A DNA stretch of 64,000 nucleotides from Limnanthes douglasii subsp. nivea (GCA_036936605.1 JAUPFV010000005.1:126226453-126290452); one strand, 5' to 3'; shown: positions 1 to 9,779, counted from the first letter of the stretch. The notes: generated by a model not told the origin, from the sequence alone. Numbers and translations: made by a program.

Positions 1-84
1 CCTGTTCTTCATCTTCATCCTGTTCTTTATCAATCTTCCAGCCATCTTCATCCTGTTCTTCATAAATCTTCCAGCCATCTTCAT
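1..84. repeat. 33-bp direct repeat, two units plus a partial
   Basis: A pyrimidine-rich unit beginning CCTGTTCTT and ending CCATCTTCAT occurs at 19-51 and 52-84, with a partial copy at 1-18. It precedes the antisense gene of gypsy A and would fall in that gene's 5' leader. Confidence 0.7.
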
Positions 85-116
85 CCTACTCAACTTCTCA
101 GATCAAAACCTATTGT

Positions 117-395
117 ATGAGAAGATATCCTAAATACAAAAAATCCAAACCCAGAAAACCAGTAAAAGTAAAGAAATCTCCATTCCCTGGTTCTAGCAAC
201 CAAGTATTTGGAGCTTACGATTATCTTTGTATATCTCAAAGAGCTAAAGAGTACAAACCTGCTGGGTTGATCTACAACGGTCCTCATTCTTCTCTTATCA
301 CTTTTAAATATGGTAACTTCGACCCCAATCTTGCCACTTCGTCTTCACCCCTAGGTTCAAACCCAGAATCTAGCCAAGAACCTTTTCCTCTTTGA
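117..395 (+). CDS. N-terminal module of the gypsy A antisense gene (conserved small ORF)
   Basis: A 92-codon ORF starting MRRYPKYKK, basic at its N-terminus, ending at a TGA (393-395). It is in the same frame as the main antisense ORF at 597, and bases 396-596 contain no further in-frame stop. Gypsy B has a homologue at 19207 that keeps the MR-x-x-PK start and a YGNFDPN motif, and a TGA at the equivalent place. Similarity at protein level between two diverged elements suggests past coding selection. Function unknown. It may be a separate upstream ORF, or the true N-terminus of the antisense protein cut by one stop. Confidence 0.6.
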   Translation: MRRYPKYKKSKPRKPVKVKKSPFPGSSNQVFGAYDYLCISQRAKEYKPAGLIYNGPHSSLITFKYGNFDPNLATSSSPLGSNPESSQEPFPL

Positions 396-596
396 AATCA
401 ACCTACTTCTCCACCATTAAGACCTCATCGAAAATCTAAGGGTGTCACTTCTGATAAACCATCAACTGATAAAAATCCACAATTCAAATCGCCTATCCCA
501 CAATTCGAAGCAACTAAACAATTTCAACCCAAATTACTTACCCTTCAAACCGAAGCTGTTAAAGTTAAACCATGCAAAAAATCGACCTTTCTAGCC

Positions 597-2951
597 ATGG
601 GTGATGACGCAGAGACCTCTTCTCCTCCCCCAAAAGAAGTGGTTGACGTTACACCAGAGAGTAGTCAACCAATTCTTGTGACTCAAGCTGAAACTCAAAG
701 CCAAAGTCATCTCGATGAAGCCATCGATGAGGATAACAACAAAGAGAATGATTCTGAAGCTACTGAATCTGATGCCGAAGAGGAATCCGAGGCTGACGGG
801 GTGATTCCTCCAAAGAAAATTCGAGGAAAGAAACCTCCTATTACACTCCCCGAGGATGTTGCTGCTTTGGTTCAAGAAAATCTTCGATCACTTTCTCCTC
901 GGTACATTCTTGCTCTAAAGAATGTACCATATACTTACTACCTCGAATCAGAGAAAGAGGAACTCAGAAAGCTATGGGGATTAACAGATAACATGACTCT
1001 TCGACTACCAGTGGAAGGAGAAACACCCCTGAGCTGTCAAAAGGACGAACTGGTAGTCTATCCTGAGCTCTTCAACTGGGGACTTCGATTTCCCCTCGAT
1101 CCCATGATTGTGAGGTACTTCGAAATTCTCAAGTTGTGCCCCACACAGGTTACCCCAAACCAACTATTTACTTTATTCTCCGCCATTATGGTGTCGAGGC
1201 TAGGAGGCATCCCCCTCAAAATTGAGGACTTCATCTCACTGACCAAGGTCTCAAACGGGCCAGTCTTACCATTCTACTACCTAACACTGGAAGATGATCT
1301 GAAGATTATCGATGACCTCCTCGAAGCTGACAAACTTTGGAAACAAAGGTTTGTCTTTCTATCAGGCGCTTGGGAAAATAGGAAAGAGATTTCCGACGAC
1401 AACCCCTCAAAGCTTACTCTCACCTGGAGAGATAGTAGTAAGTGCATCATTACTGTATTGTTAACATTTCTAACTTATTAAACCTAGCCAGATTAATGAA
1501 GTCCTCTTATCTAACTGCTTGTTCTCTTTTCAGAAATTCCGAGGCGGTTCAAAGGTCGTCGAGCAACTGCAAAGGATATCTTTCAAAACATGGCTGCATG
1601 GGCAGAGAAGGCCTGGGGAAACGGCTTTCACTCAGCCTTTTTACCAATCAACTTCGTCAACAGTCATCTGTGGCGCATCACCTTGGGAGCTGACTTCCCT
1701 GAAGATCCGATGACCCCCCCAGATCCCATCATAGTAGTCCAAAGAATACTTGCACCAGATGGGAAAACCTATCTTCCCACCAGGAATCGAAGTGACAGCC
1801 ACCTTCCCTTAAAGAAGAAAGGAAAGCTAACCCACAAGAAAGCAAATACAAGCAAGGCTAACCCTTCGAAGACTTCGACGCGTGCAGTGAAAAGAAAAGT
1901 GTCTGCATCTCAACTTCCCCCAACATCCGAGGAGGATGAACCTGCCCTGAAAAAGAAAAAGGACAATTCTCCAAAGAAGAAAAAGAGCAAGTCCAGCACG
2001 CCAAAGAAAAAGAACGAGGCTGACATACTCGAGGAGTTACTGGCTTCCGAGGTGCACGGGAAAACTTTTATTGAAGAAAACCCTGAAGCAGGACTGACAC
2101 TAGGAGATAATCAAGTAGACGATTACCTTAACCTCGAAGATTTCAATTCAAGCGGGGATTTTGCATTTACTGGTAGTGGCTCCCAACCTACCAATATTAT
2201 TCCATCAACTTCTACTGGGGCTGCTATGGCTTCGACATCTAACGCCATCGTTCCTGTTCATCACCACCCATCAATCTTTCCTAATTCAGACAAATCCGAT
2301 GAGGTAGCTTCAATCCTTCGTCCTTTTGATAATTTAAGTGCTGCAGCCAATAAATTATGTGAAGAAGTAAAAAATTCACACACACAATTGGAGCTTCTTG
2401 CACAAGAATTGATCAAGAGAAAAAAAGAAACAGAGTCTGAAAAGACTTCGAAAAATGAGGCACTTCAGAAATTCGAAGCTGAGAAAGAAAAGCTTCTTAA
2501 GGAACACAAAGAAAAAGTCGAAGCTCTGGAGACTTCTCATCGACTAGCTCTTGAAGACCTAAATTCTCAACATTCCACTGCTATCTCCGATGCAAAGAAA
2601 AAATCTACTGATGCTGAGAAACTTGTTAAAGAATTCCAAGAAAAATTAAGTAACTGTCAAAATCAAATGACGACTCTTCGAACAGGATTCGAAGAAGAAA
2701 AGAAAGCTGCTGTTAAAAAAGCCGAAGCTGCTGTTGGTTCTGTGATGCTTAATGGAATCAGAAAGGCTGAAATTGATACAGCTAACAATCTTCTTCGAGA
2801 AATCCATGCTGCCTATCCAAGGCTAAACTTAACAGAATTTTGGAAACAAGTCCCCGAGAAAGATCGTCCAAAAGAGGCATTCGAAGTACCTTCAAGCTCC
2901 TCGGAAGAAAGCGATGCTACTGACGGATCATCAGAAGAAGAAGATGCCTAA
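597..2951 (+). CDS. Antisense ORF (aORF) of gypsy A, two exons, intact
   Basis: Exon 1 is 597-1437 and exon 2 is 1534-2951; joined they give 753 codons with no internal stop. The start ATG has a strong plant context (AGCCATGGG) kept in gypsy B and C. The first 330 or so residues form a folded-looking domain with ELFNWGLRFPL, FVFLSGAWE and SHLW motifs. This resembles the 'putative gypsy type transposon' family (Pfam Transposase_28), from memory. Residues about 374-444 are lysine-rich and could be a nuclear signal; about 550-690 form a heptad-like coiled coil; the C-terminus is Ser/Glu-rich and acidic. It lies between integrase and the 3' LTR, opposite to pol, as in Tat/Retand-type elements. 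Its role is not known; a chromatin or RNA-binding function would be guesswork. Confidence 0.85.
1438..1533 (+). other. Spliceosomal intron in the gypsy A aORF
   Basis: 96 bases from GTAAGTGC to a pyrimidine-rich acceptor ending TTTTCAG. Removal joins phase-1 codons and restores one 752-residue frame; unspliced, exon 1 runs into a stop at 1479-1481. Gypsy B and C have an intron at the same codon and phase. Inferred from sequence and comparison only. Confidence 0.85.
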
Positions 2952-3576
2952 TGGATTAAGCATGTGGTGCTTGTTTTTTGTGTATTTGGTTAAGTAGTTT
3001 TCTCCCTTTTTGTAAGCTTCATGTTTTATTCGACGAACAAGCAACCCTTTTTTTTTAATATTTTAAACCTCTGGTGTACTTATTTAAACTTGTCGTTTCG
3101 AAAAATAGATGCATTTATAAATCGTTGCACCTCGAAAATTAGATGCATTCATAAAACGTGGCAGCTTGAAAATGAGATGCACTCATAAGACGTGGCACCT
3201 CGAAAATTAGATGCACTCATAAGACGTGGCACCTCGAAAATTAGATGCACTCATAAGTCGTGGCACCTCGAAAATTAGATGCACTCATAAGTCGTGGCAC
3301 CTCGAAAATTAGATGCACTCATAAGACGTGGCACCTCGAAAATTTGGTTGTTTCTTCAAAGCTATTGCTTCGGAAAATTATTCTTGGTCAACTTTCAAAG
3401 ATGATCAATCTTTGACAAGTTACCAAAATAATAAATCACTCATCATAGTAAACAACCAATGGCCAAAAGAAATTTTATTAAAAAATTCAATATTAACCAG
3501 ACACCTCGTTAAAACCTTTCTGGGCCAACAGATAAGGAAAGAGTATGTCTGTTTTACAAAAATTCGAAGTTCGGTT
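2952..3576. other. Convergent spacer between aORF and integrase of gypsy A
   Basis: AT-rich 625-base interval between the aORF stop on the plus strand and the integrase stop on the minus strand. It should hold the 3' ends of the antisense transcript. It contains the 34-bp minisatellite listed separately; otherwise I see no gene. Confidence 0.7.
3094..3346. repeat. 34-bp minisatellite, about 7.5 units
   Basis: Unit contains CACCTCGAAAATTAGATGCA followed by CTCATAAG and CGTGG. The five central units are nearly identical and the first two are diverged. A related 35-36-bp repeat with CACCTCGAA lies at the same place in every gypsy B unit. Confidence 0.9.
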
Positions 3577-3918
3577 TTACTCACAGTACAATTTCAAATG
3601 CTCTATATTACAAGGATGTTTGAGCATCCTCCCCTCTCGATCAGACAACCTGTAGGAACCTGGCTTGACCTTCATTTTAACTTCGTAAGGACCTTCCCAA
3701 TTCGGAGCCAATTTTCCGAGGTGCTTGTCCCTAGTATGAAGAAATACTTTTCGTAACACTCGATCGCCAATTTTGAATTCTCTCCTCTTAACTTTAGCAT
3801 CGTACCTGCTTCTCATTAATGTTTGATAATGGACCACATTCAAATGCGCTTTGACCCTTTTTTCCTCTAACAAATCAAGCTCAACCATTCTAGCTTCATC
3901 GTTATCCACATCGGAATA
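3577..3918 (-). pseudogene. Integrase C-terminal region of gypsy A
   Basis: About 110 codons after the last in-frame stop (TGA, 3919-3921). Contains the GDRVLRKV and APNWEGPY motifs typical of the gypsy integrase C-terminal domain, and ends at a normal stop at 3577. Same frame as the rest of pol, so it would be the natural end of the polyprotein. Confidence 0.85.
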
Positions 3919-5196
3919 TCATAGTAGTCTGTAGGAAGGCAATGTAGATTCAGCAGGGCACACAGTGTCCATTCCATATACCAAAGAAAAAGGAGTCTCT
4001 TTTGTAGACTCTCTAGGGGTTGTTCGATATGCCCACAACACTTCTTGAAGATAATTTGGCCATTTCCCTGCTGCTCCTGCCAAATTTTTCTTCAAACCAT
4101 CCAAAATAGATCTATTCGTAACTTCCACCTGCCCATTTGCTTGGGGGTGGAAAGGAGTAGAAAAGCATTGCTGTATTCCTTTCGAAGAGCAAAAAGAGTC
4201 CATTTCCTTGTTATTAAATTGAGGACCGTTGTCCGTCGTTATTTTTCGAGGAACTCCAAAACGGTAGCAGATGTTACTTTGAATAAACTTGATTACATCC
4301 TTAGCTTTTGTCCCAGCTAAAGGTTCTGCTTCTGCCCACTTCGAAAAATAATCGACCGCAACAATAATCATCTGTCTTCCACCAGAAGCCATAGGTAATG
4401 GTCCTACTAAATCAATCCCCCACCTATCGAAAGGAACCGCCGCTGAGATTGTCATTAGGGGTACTGCTGGTTTATGTATTAAATTTGCATACCTTTGGCA
4501 AGTATCACAGCTTCGAACTAACACTTTAGCATCCTGCAATATGGTAGGCCAATAATACCCTGCCAACAATACCCTACGCGTTAAAGCTTTGAATCCACAA
4601 TGAGCTGATCCATCTCCATCATGCAGTTCAGATAGAATATTTTGAGACTCTTGCTTACTTAAACATCGTAGCAAAGGTTTCGACGCAGATCTTTTGTACA
4701 ATACCCCGTCCAATACTACATAGCCAAGAGCTTTATATTTTATTTTCTTGAGCAAGTGTTTATCAAGGGGTAGTATTCCCTTCGAAATAAAGTTTAACAA
4801 GTCAAACCTCCAATCACCTCGAGTGCATATCGGACCACTTACTACATCATCAACAAACTCACACTGCTCAGAATTCGATATGATCGAGGGCGATGGTTGT
4901 GTCATGATCCATGGATATTCTTCAGAGTAAGCCATTGTTGCTAAAGAATCAGCCATGGTGTTGTTACCTCTTCGAATATGCTCTACTTCGACATTTTCAA
5001 ATTGTGCCATCATTCCTCGTAATTCTTGCAAGTACAAAACCAAACGTTCCTTTTTAGCTTCGGAAACCCCTTTAACATGGTTAACTACCAACTGCGAATC
5101 CGTTTCCAAGGGCACAAATGTTGCCCCACAAATCTTTGCTAATCGCAACCCTGCCAGCACAGCTTCATATTCAGCTTCATTGTTCGAAGCATGAAA
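3919..5196 (-). pseudogene. Archaeal-type RNase H (second half) and integrase of gypsy A
   Basis: The segment opens with the remainder of the extra RNase H (TDSQLVVNHV, then HIRRGNNTMADSLA, near 5090-4930). Integrase follows: zinc-binding His and Cys residues (LHDGDGSAHCG, CDTCQRY), then the D,D,E core in GIDLVGP, TTDNGPQF and GQVEV. All three catalytic residues are present. It is bounded by two TGA stops (5197-5199 and 3919-3921), so it cannot be made as one polyprotein without readthrough. Confidence 0.9.
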
Positions 5197-5973
5197 TCAA
5201 AATTTTATAGCTTGAAACATAAATTCCCCTGTTGGTGCTACCAATTCAACTCCTGCACTCGACCCTTTGTTACTAGATCCCCCATCTGTTCGTACTGTCC
5301 ACGTCGGATTCGTGCCCTCTTTTTCAATTTTTTCCTCTTCGGATCTACTCGAATGAAACTCAACCAAAAAATCTGCTAAGGCTTGTGCTTTGATAGCTGT
5401 TCGAGGAGAGAATAACACGTCGAAATCTCCCAATTCTACAGACCACTTAGTCATCCTTCCAGAAATATCTGGCTTCTGCAATACATTTTTCAGTGGATAG
5501 GAAGTTCGAACCACAATCGTATGTGCCTAGAAGTAAGGGCGCATTTTTCTTGCTGCCACTACTATACACAGTGCCAATTTTTCGAGCTTCAAATAACGTT
5601 TCTCAGCATCAACCAGACTTTTGCTGACATAGTAGACAGGCTTCGAAATTCTCGTATCCTCACTGACCAGAACTGCACTCACTCCATAATCCGATACTGC
5701 TATATACAAAAATAATTGCTCACCCTTTCGAGGCTTTGATAATATTTCAGGAGAGTACAAAAGATTTTTTATCTTTACAAAAGCTTCTTCACAATCCGAA
5801 GTCCACTCAAAATTATTAGGTCGACGCAGCACCTGGAAAAAAGGCAAGCACTTATCTGAAAAACGAGAAATGAATCTGTTCAAAGTTGCTAACCTGCCCG
5901 TTAACATTTGCACTTCTTTGATATTCCGAGGTGAAAACATTGATATCAGAGCCTTCAACTGTTCTGGGTCCAC
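5197..5973 (-). pseudogene. RT-linked RNase H and start of archaeal-type RNase H, gypsy A
   Basis: Carries the RT thumb/connection and the first RNase H (FLYIAVSDYGVSAVL, YYVSKSL, KWSVELGDFDV), then, from about 5300, the first strand of the extra RNase H with its Asp in RTDGGSSNKG. Two stops interrupt it: TAG at 5529-5527, where gypsy C has CAG, and TGA at 5199-5197. Two RNase H domains in tandem are a defining Tat-lineage trait. Confidence 0.88.
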
Positions 5974-6882
5974 TTAGATTCCTCTTTCACTAATCATGTA
6001 CCCCAAGAACTTACCAGATCGAACTCCAAATATACATTTTTCTGGGTTCAGTTTCAATTGTATGGCTCTGAGATTCAAAAACGTTTCTTCTAAATCATCA
6101 ATGTGTTCATCATCACTTTTCCTCTTGACAAGCATATCATCGATGTACACTTCGATATTCCTTCCTATTTGTGAAGCAAACGCCTTATTCATCAGCCTTT
6201 GGTATGTTGACCCAGCATTTTTTAATCCGAACGGCATCACTCTATAACAGTGCAAACCTCGATCAGTGATAAAAGTTGTGCTTTCTTCATCATCCGGATT
6301 CATTCGAATCTGATTATACCCTGAAAAAGCATCCATAAATGTCAAGATTTTATTTCCCGAAGTGGAATCCACTAACTGGTCAATTCGAGGCACTAGAAAA
6401 GGATCCTTTGGACAGGCTCTATTTAGATCTGTGAAGTCCACGCACATTCGCCATTTTCCGCTCTTCTTTTTCACCACCACAGGATTAGCCGTCCACCTCG
6501 GATAATTGGACTCCCTGATATGCCCCATCTTATACAGTCGATCTACCTCAGCAACTATGGTCTCAAATTTTTCCAACGAAAAAGCTCTTCTTTTTTGAAT
6601 TATCGGTTTGATCTTCGGATCCACCGCCAAGTTATGACATATGATATCACTTGGGACCCCCACTACGTCTTCGGACCTCCAAGCAAATACATCCAGATTC
6701 TCAGACAAAAAATTCAACAATTTTTCTCGCATTGATAAAGACAACAGAGTCCCGATTCGAAGTACCCTGCCATTATTGAAAACAAACTCTTCTATTTCTT
6801 CATTTACCACCACAGAACTCGGGGTTGACCTCGGATCATCAATTCCCTCATCTGCACCCCCAGAAGACAACCTCCCAAACTG
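5974..6882 (-). pseudogene. Reverse transcriptase of gypsy A
   Basis: Runs from the UAG at 6885-6883 to a TAA at 5976-5974 (gypsy C has CAA there). Visible RT motifs in order: KKKSGKWRMCVDFTDLN, MDAFSGYNQI with the first catalytic Asp, MPFGLKNAGSTYQRLMN, and YIDDMLVK with the catalytic Asp pair. The catalytic residues are intact. The N-terminal part (EEIEEFVFNNGRVLRIG) is the linker after protease. Confidence 0.93.
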
Positions 6883-6888
6883 CTAATT
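6874..6888 (-). promoter_or_regulatory. Candidate UAG readthrough site, gypsy A
   Basis: On the minus strand the codons read AAT TAG CAG TTT GGG, with the gag-protease frame before it and the RT frame after it unshifted. UAG followed by CAR is the core of the tobamovirus-type leaky stop (UAG-CAR-YYA). Gypsy B and C have TAG-CAA at the same place. Readthrough is an inference. Confidence 0.55.
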
Positions 6889-9321
6889 CTCGATCGGATC
6901 ATCAGAACTTTTGCCACGTAGTCTAAACGCAGCAGCGTAACATTCTCTTGCCACCTTTTGATCACTTCGAACTACGCCGACTCGGTCCTCGATCACATAC
7001 TTCAAACATTGATGAACTGTAGAGACTACAGCATACATTTTAGCCAACCACGACCTCCCAAAAATAGCATTGTAGCTCGATGGACAATCCACCACCACAA
7101 AAAGTACTTGTACTTTCTTTTTGAAAGACCCCTTTCCCAAAGAAATTTCACCCTCGAACTCCCCTATCACATTTGCTGTTGCGCCAGTAAACCCTATGAT
7201 AGTCCTCTCTGACCTTTCTATTCGAGGCGGAGCAGTTAATCTCTCATAAGTTGACTTGAAAAGCACATTAGCAGAGCTCCCGGTATCAATCAACACTCGT
7301 CGAATCTCCACCCCGCATACTTCTGCTCCTATGACCACTGCATCTTCATGTGGCCCAGTAATCCCCCTCAAATCATCCTCATCGAAAATTATAAAGGGCA
7401 CATCCTTCTTGTTGCTTAGGTGTGCCGATGCTCCTCCCTCAATTTGACGCGTTAAATTCACTATATGTCTCTTCTTCGAATTATTAGTGTTGTTAGTCAT
7501 TGAATCTCCCCTAAATATTGTTAGTGATTCGAAGAAGGCACACAAATCTCGCACACGTCCCTGACGCATCGGCTCATCTATTGACATTAACAATAATCGA
7601 CTAGGGTCTGGGTCGACATATTCCGAGGCCACATCAAACTCATCACCTGCAACATCTAAAATCATCAGTGCAGTTTCCTGCTTAGAATTAGGATTACCAA
7701 TTTTCAGAGCTACAGCTTTACCATTCCTTTTGACATATTCCAACAACTTTCCATTTTCTATCAGGATCTGCATCTCTTTCTTCAAGGCAATACAATCGTT
7801 TGTATCATGGCCAACATCATCATGATACCTGCAGAACTTATTATTGCGCTCCTCTCTTGGCCTATTAATCGCTGGTGGCTTTCTAAAATTTATCGTTCCC
7901 CTGGTTTTCTCGTATATCGAAGCCACACTTTCAGTCAAATCCGCATAATAGTCTGGTCTTACCCACACATTCGATCTGGATCTAAACTGTTGCTGATTAT
8001 TATTAGAATTATGTTGATTATATCCCCCTTGATACGAGCTCGAAGCTCCTCTGTTAGAAACATTTTGATTATTCCTCGGGCGCGATGAGTTGTTATTCGA
8101 AGTGTTAGCTTGACCATTCCCTTTTTGAATAGTATTGCCTCCTCCTCGAACCCGCGTCGATTCTTCGACCTTAATCTGATCCTCAACCTGAGCCATGAGA
8201 GCTCCAAATGTTAACGCCCTACGACTCGTAGTCTCATCGGCTAAATCTCCCGGCAACAGTCCTTGTCTAAACGCCGCCATAGCCACACTTTCTTCACAAT
8301 CATCTAGTTCAGCTTTGGTTGAGACAAATCTCTTAGTATAATCCTTCAGCTTCTCTCCTACAGCCTGCTTGCATTGTATTATTGTATCTCCATTAGCTCT
8401 CATTTCTTTGCTTCCCACAAACTGTCTTCGGAAAGCTGTATAGAAGCCTCTAAAATTTGCAATTGACTCCTTAGGAATCTTGTTGTACCATTTCAGCGCA
8501 GTTCCCTTCAATGTCTGAGAGAATGCTCTACACACCAATTTATCGTCGTCTTCGAAATTAGTCATATAGTTTTTGAATTGTTCTATATGGTCATCGGGAT
8601 CTTGAGTCCCATCAAACTTATCAACTTTGGAAATATCAAACCACCTCGGAAGCGGCACAGATCTGATCTCCCTGGTCAATGGTGAGTCCCTCCAGTCGAC
8701 TCCTTGAATATATTGGTCTTCGTTTCTCATCCCCACAGTAGCATATAAACTTGACTCACCTTCATACTTTCGAGGCGAATATTTCCGAGGCGAATATTTC
8801 CGAGGTGAATATACTCGCCTATCTTTCTTTTGCCTCCCCTCCTTATACACCTTAGCTGTCCGGAATTCACTCTCTGCTCCTCTTGAATGGCCTCGAGAAT
8901 ATTCATACCTCGGTGTTTCATCTGACTCCGAATTTTCGGAATCCTCTTCATCACCAGAGTCCACATACTGTCGCTTCTGCAACTTTCCTTTCCTCTGTAT
9001 CCCACTATACTCTTTTTTTTTTTGCTCAAAACGTGCTTTACGTTGTTCATATCGAACGTCGCCATCGTCCATCGAGTGATCCGACTGGTCATCCTGATCG
9101 CCTCTTGCTATCTTAGACCTAAGTCTAGCACCATCATTATTTTCCTTCTTTTTTACCAATTCGTCAAGCTCTGCCACCTTCCTTATCATCTCATTCATTT
9201 TACCTTCGAAATCAAATTGAATTGATTGAGTTGGAATCGATTTACCTGCCTCTTGCAGATCGGATTTCAATGTTTCCATAGCCTTACGAACAGATGGATT
9301 GTCACCTTCTTCTGAATTCAT
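6883..9321 (-). CDS. gag-pro: Gag-protease of gypsy A
   Basis: I place the start at the ATG at 9321, 107 bases from the primer-binding site. It encodes about 812 residues with no internal stop. A charged N-terminal third includes a short YSPRK repeat. It is followed by the retrotransposon gag domain (from about 225: PRWFDISKVDKFDG, WYNKIP, FRRQFVGSKE) and a CHHC-type zinc knuckle (CRYHDDVGHDTNDC, about 499), the form usual in Tat gag. An aspartic protease follows with DTGSSANVL (about 681) and YNAIFGRSWL. All key residues are present. The frame stops at the UAG before RT, giving the Gag-Pro product; RT and integrase would need readthrough. Confidence 0.93.
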   Translation of the reverse strand: MNSEEGDNPSVRKAMETLKSDLQEAGKSIPTQSIQFDFEGKMNEMIRKVAELDELVKKKENNDGARLRSKIARGDQDDQSDHSMDDGDVRYEQRKARFEQKKKEYSGIQRKGKLQKRQYVDSGDEEDSENSESDETPRYEYSRGHSRGAESEFRTAKVYKEGRQKKDRRVYSPRKYSPRKYSPRKYEGESSLYATVGMRNEDQYIQGVDWRDSPLTREIRSVPLPRWFDISKVDKFDGTQDPDDHIEQFKNYMTNFEDDDKLVCRAFSQTLKGTALKWYNKIPKESIANFRGFYTAFRRQFVGSKEMRANGDTIIQCKQAVGEKLKDYTKRFVSTKAELDDCEESVAMAAFRQGLLPGDLADETTSRRALTFGALMAQVEDQIKVEESTRVRGGGNTIQKGNGQANTSNNNSSRPRNNQNVSNRGASSSYQGGYNQHNSNNNQQQFRSRSNVWVRPDYYADLTESVASIYEKTRGTINFRKPPAINRPREERNNKFCRYHDDVGHDTNDCIALKKEMQILIENGKLLEYVKRNGKAVALKIGNPNSKQETALMILDVAGDEFDVASEYVDPDPSRLLLMSIDEPMRQGRVRDLCAFFESLTIFRGDSMTNNTNNSKKRHIVNLTRQIEGGASAHLSNKKDVPFIIFDEDDLRGITGPHEDAVVIGAEVCGVEIRRVLIDTGSSANVLFKSTYERLTAPPRIERSERTIIGFTGATANVIGEFEGEISLGKGSFKKKVQVLFVVVDCPSSYNAIFGRSWLAKMYAVVSTVHQCLKYVIEDRVGVVRSDQKVARECYAAAFRLRGKSSDDPIEN
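8770..8815. repeat. 15-bp in-frame tandem repeat in gypsy A gag
   Basis: TTTCGAGGCGAATAT-like units in tandem encode repeated YSPRK in the variable part of gag. The length is a multiple of three, so the frame is kept. Confidence 0.75.
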
Positions 9322-9427
9322 CTCCAATCAGCATAAAATTAAACAAAATACGAAAGCTCGAACGAAAAACTTCACAAAACGAAAACTCGAGACTCGATTT
9401 TTGATCTGTTGATCAAGGTATCTTCGC

Positions 9428-9445
9428 CCCCTCCTTCTAGCGCCA
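9428..9445 (-). other. Primer-binding site of gypsy A
   Basis: Minus strand TGGCGCTAGAAGGAGGGG, three bases after the LTR end. It starts with TGG, complementary to a tRNA CCA end. I do not assign the tRNA. Confidence 0.75.
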
Positions 9446-9448
9446 ATT

Positions 9449-9732
9449 TGGTAAAAGTAAATGTTGAGTAAAGAATACTAGTTTTCACAGAGAGAATTCT
9501 AGGTAGTGAAAGTTGTATTTCGCTTCTGATTATTTTATAAGTGCAACCGTCCTCCTCAGCCTCTATAAATAGGCCAGGTGAATCAGTTACAAAAGCGGTT
9601 ACATAAATGAGTATTTACAACTTAGTCCCTATATCTCTTATAGAAGCTTAACCTTACTTTACATTTGTAGAACTTATCAATTTAGTCCTTGCTAATTGTA
9701 TTTTGGCCCTCAAAGAATATCTTTCCTTATCA
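9449..9732 (-). repeat. 5' LTR of gypsy A (284 bp)
   Basis: Bounded by TG and CA; on the minus strand it begins TGATAAGGAAA and ends TTTTACCA, just before the primer-binding site. It contains a TATA-like CTATTTATAG on the minus strand. The gypsy B LTR begins with the same TGATAAGGAAA. Next to its outer end is GTGAC (9733-9737), the likely 5-bp target; the matching copy would be off the left edge. Confidence 0.88.
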
Positions 9733-9779
9733 GTGACTATGATCATGGAATTGCCACCGATGTTCATACCTTCCTCCAT
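9733..9779 (-). pseudogene. Copia A gag N-terminus, truncated by the gypsy A insertion
   Basis: The ATG at 9779 begins a copia gag whose first 15 or so codons match copia B at 54161. The frame is cut at 9732 by the gypsy A LTR. The rest of this gag presumably lies left of gypsy A, outside the window. Confidence 0.75.

Larger units (their letters stand above)
1..9732 (-). mobile_element. Gypsy A: Tat-type Ty3/gypsy LTR retrotransposon, 3' end off window
   Basis: Read on the minus strand the order is LTR (9449-9732), primer-binding site, gag-protease, RT, RNase H, archaeal-type RNase H, integrase, a spacer with a minisatellite, then a convergent plus-strand gene. The second RNase H and the antisense gene are established marks of the Tat lineage. 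The 3' LTR must lie left of base 1. The gag-pol frame (9321 to 3577) has no frameshift and only five stop codons, so decay is by point mutation. The right end abuts copia gag sequence, so the element is nested in a copia element. Confidence 0.93.

Noticed and set aside
3094..3346. Regular 34-bp repeats resembling a CRISPR array
   Set aside because: Units abut with no variable spacers, and the surroundings are a plant retrotransposon. It is a minisatellite.
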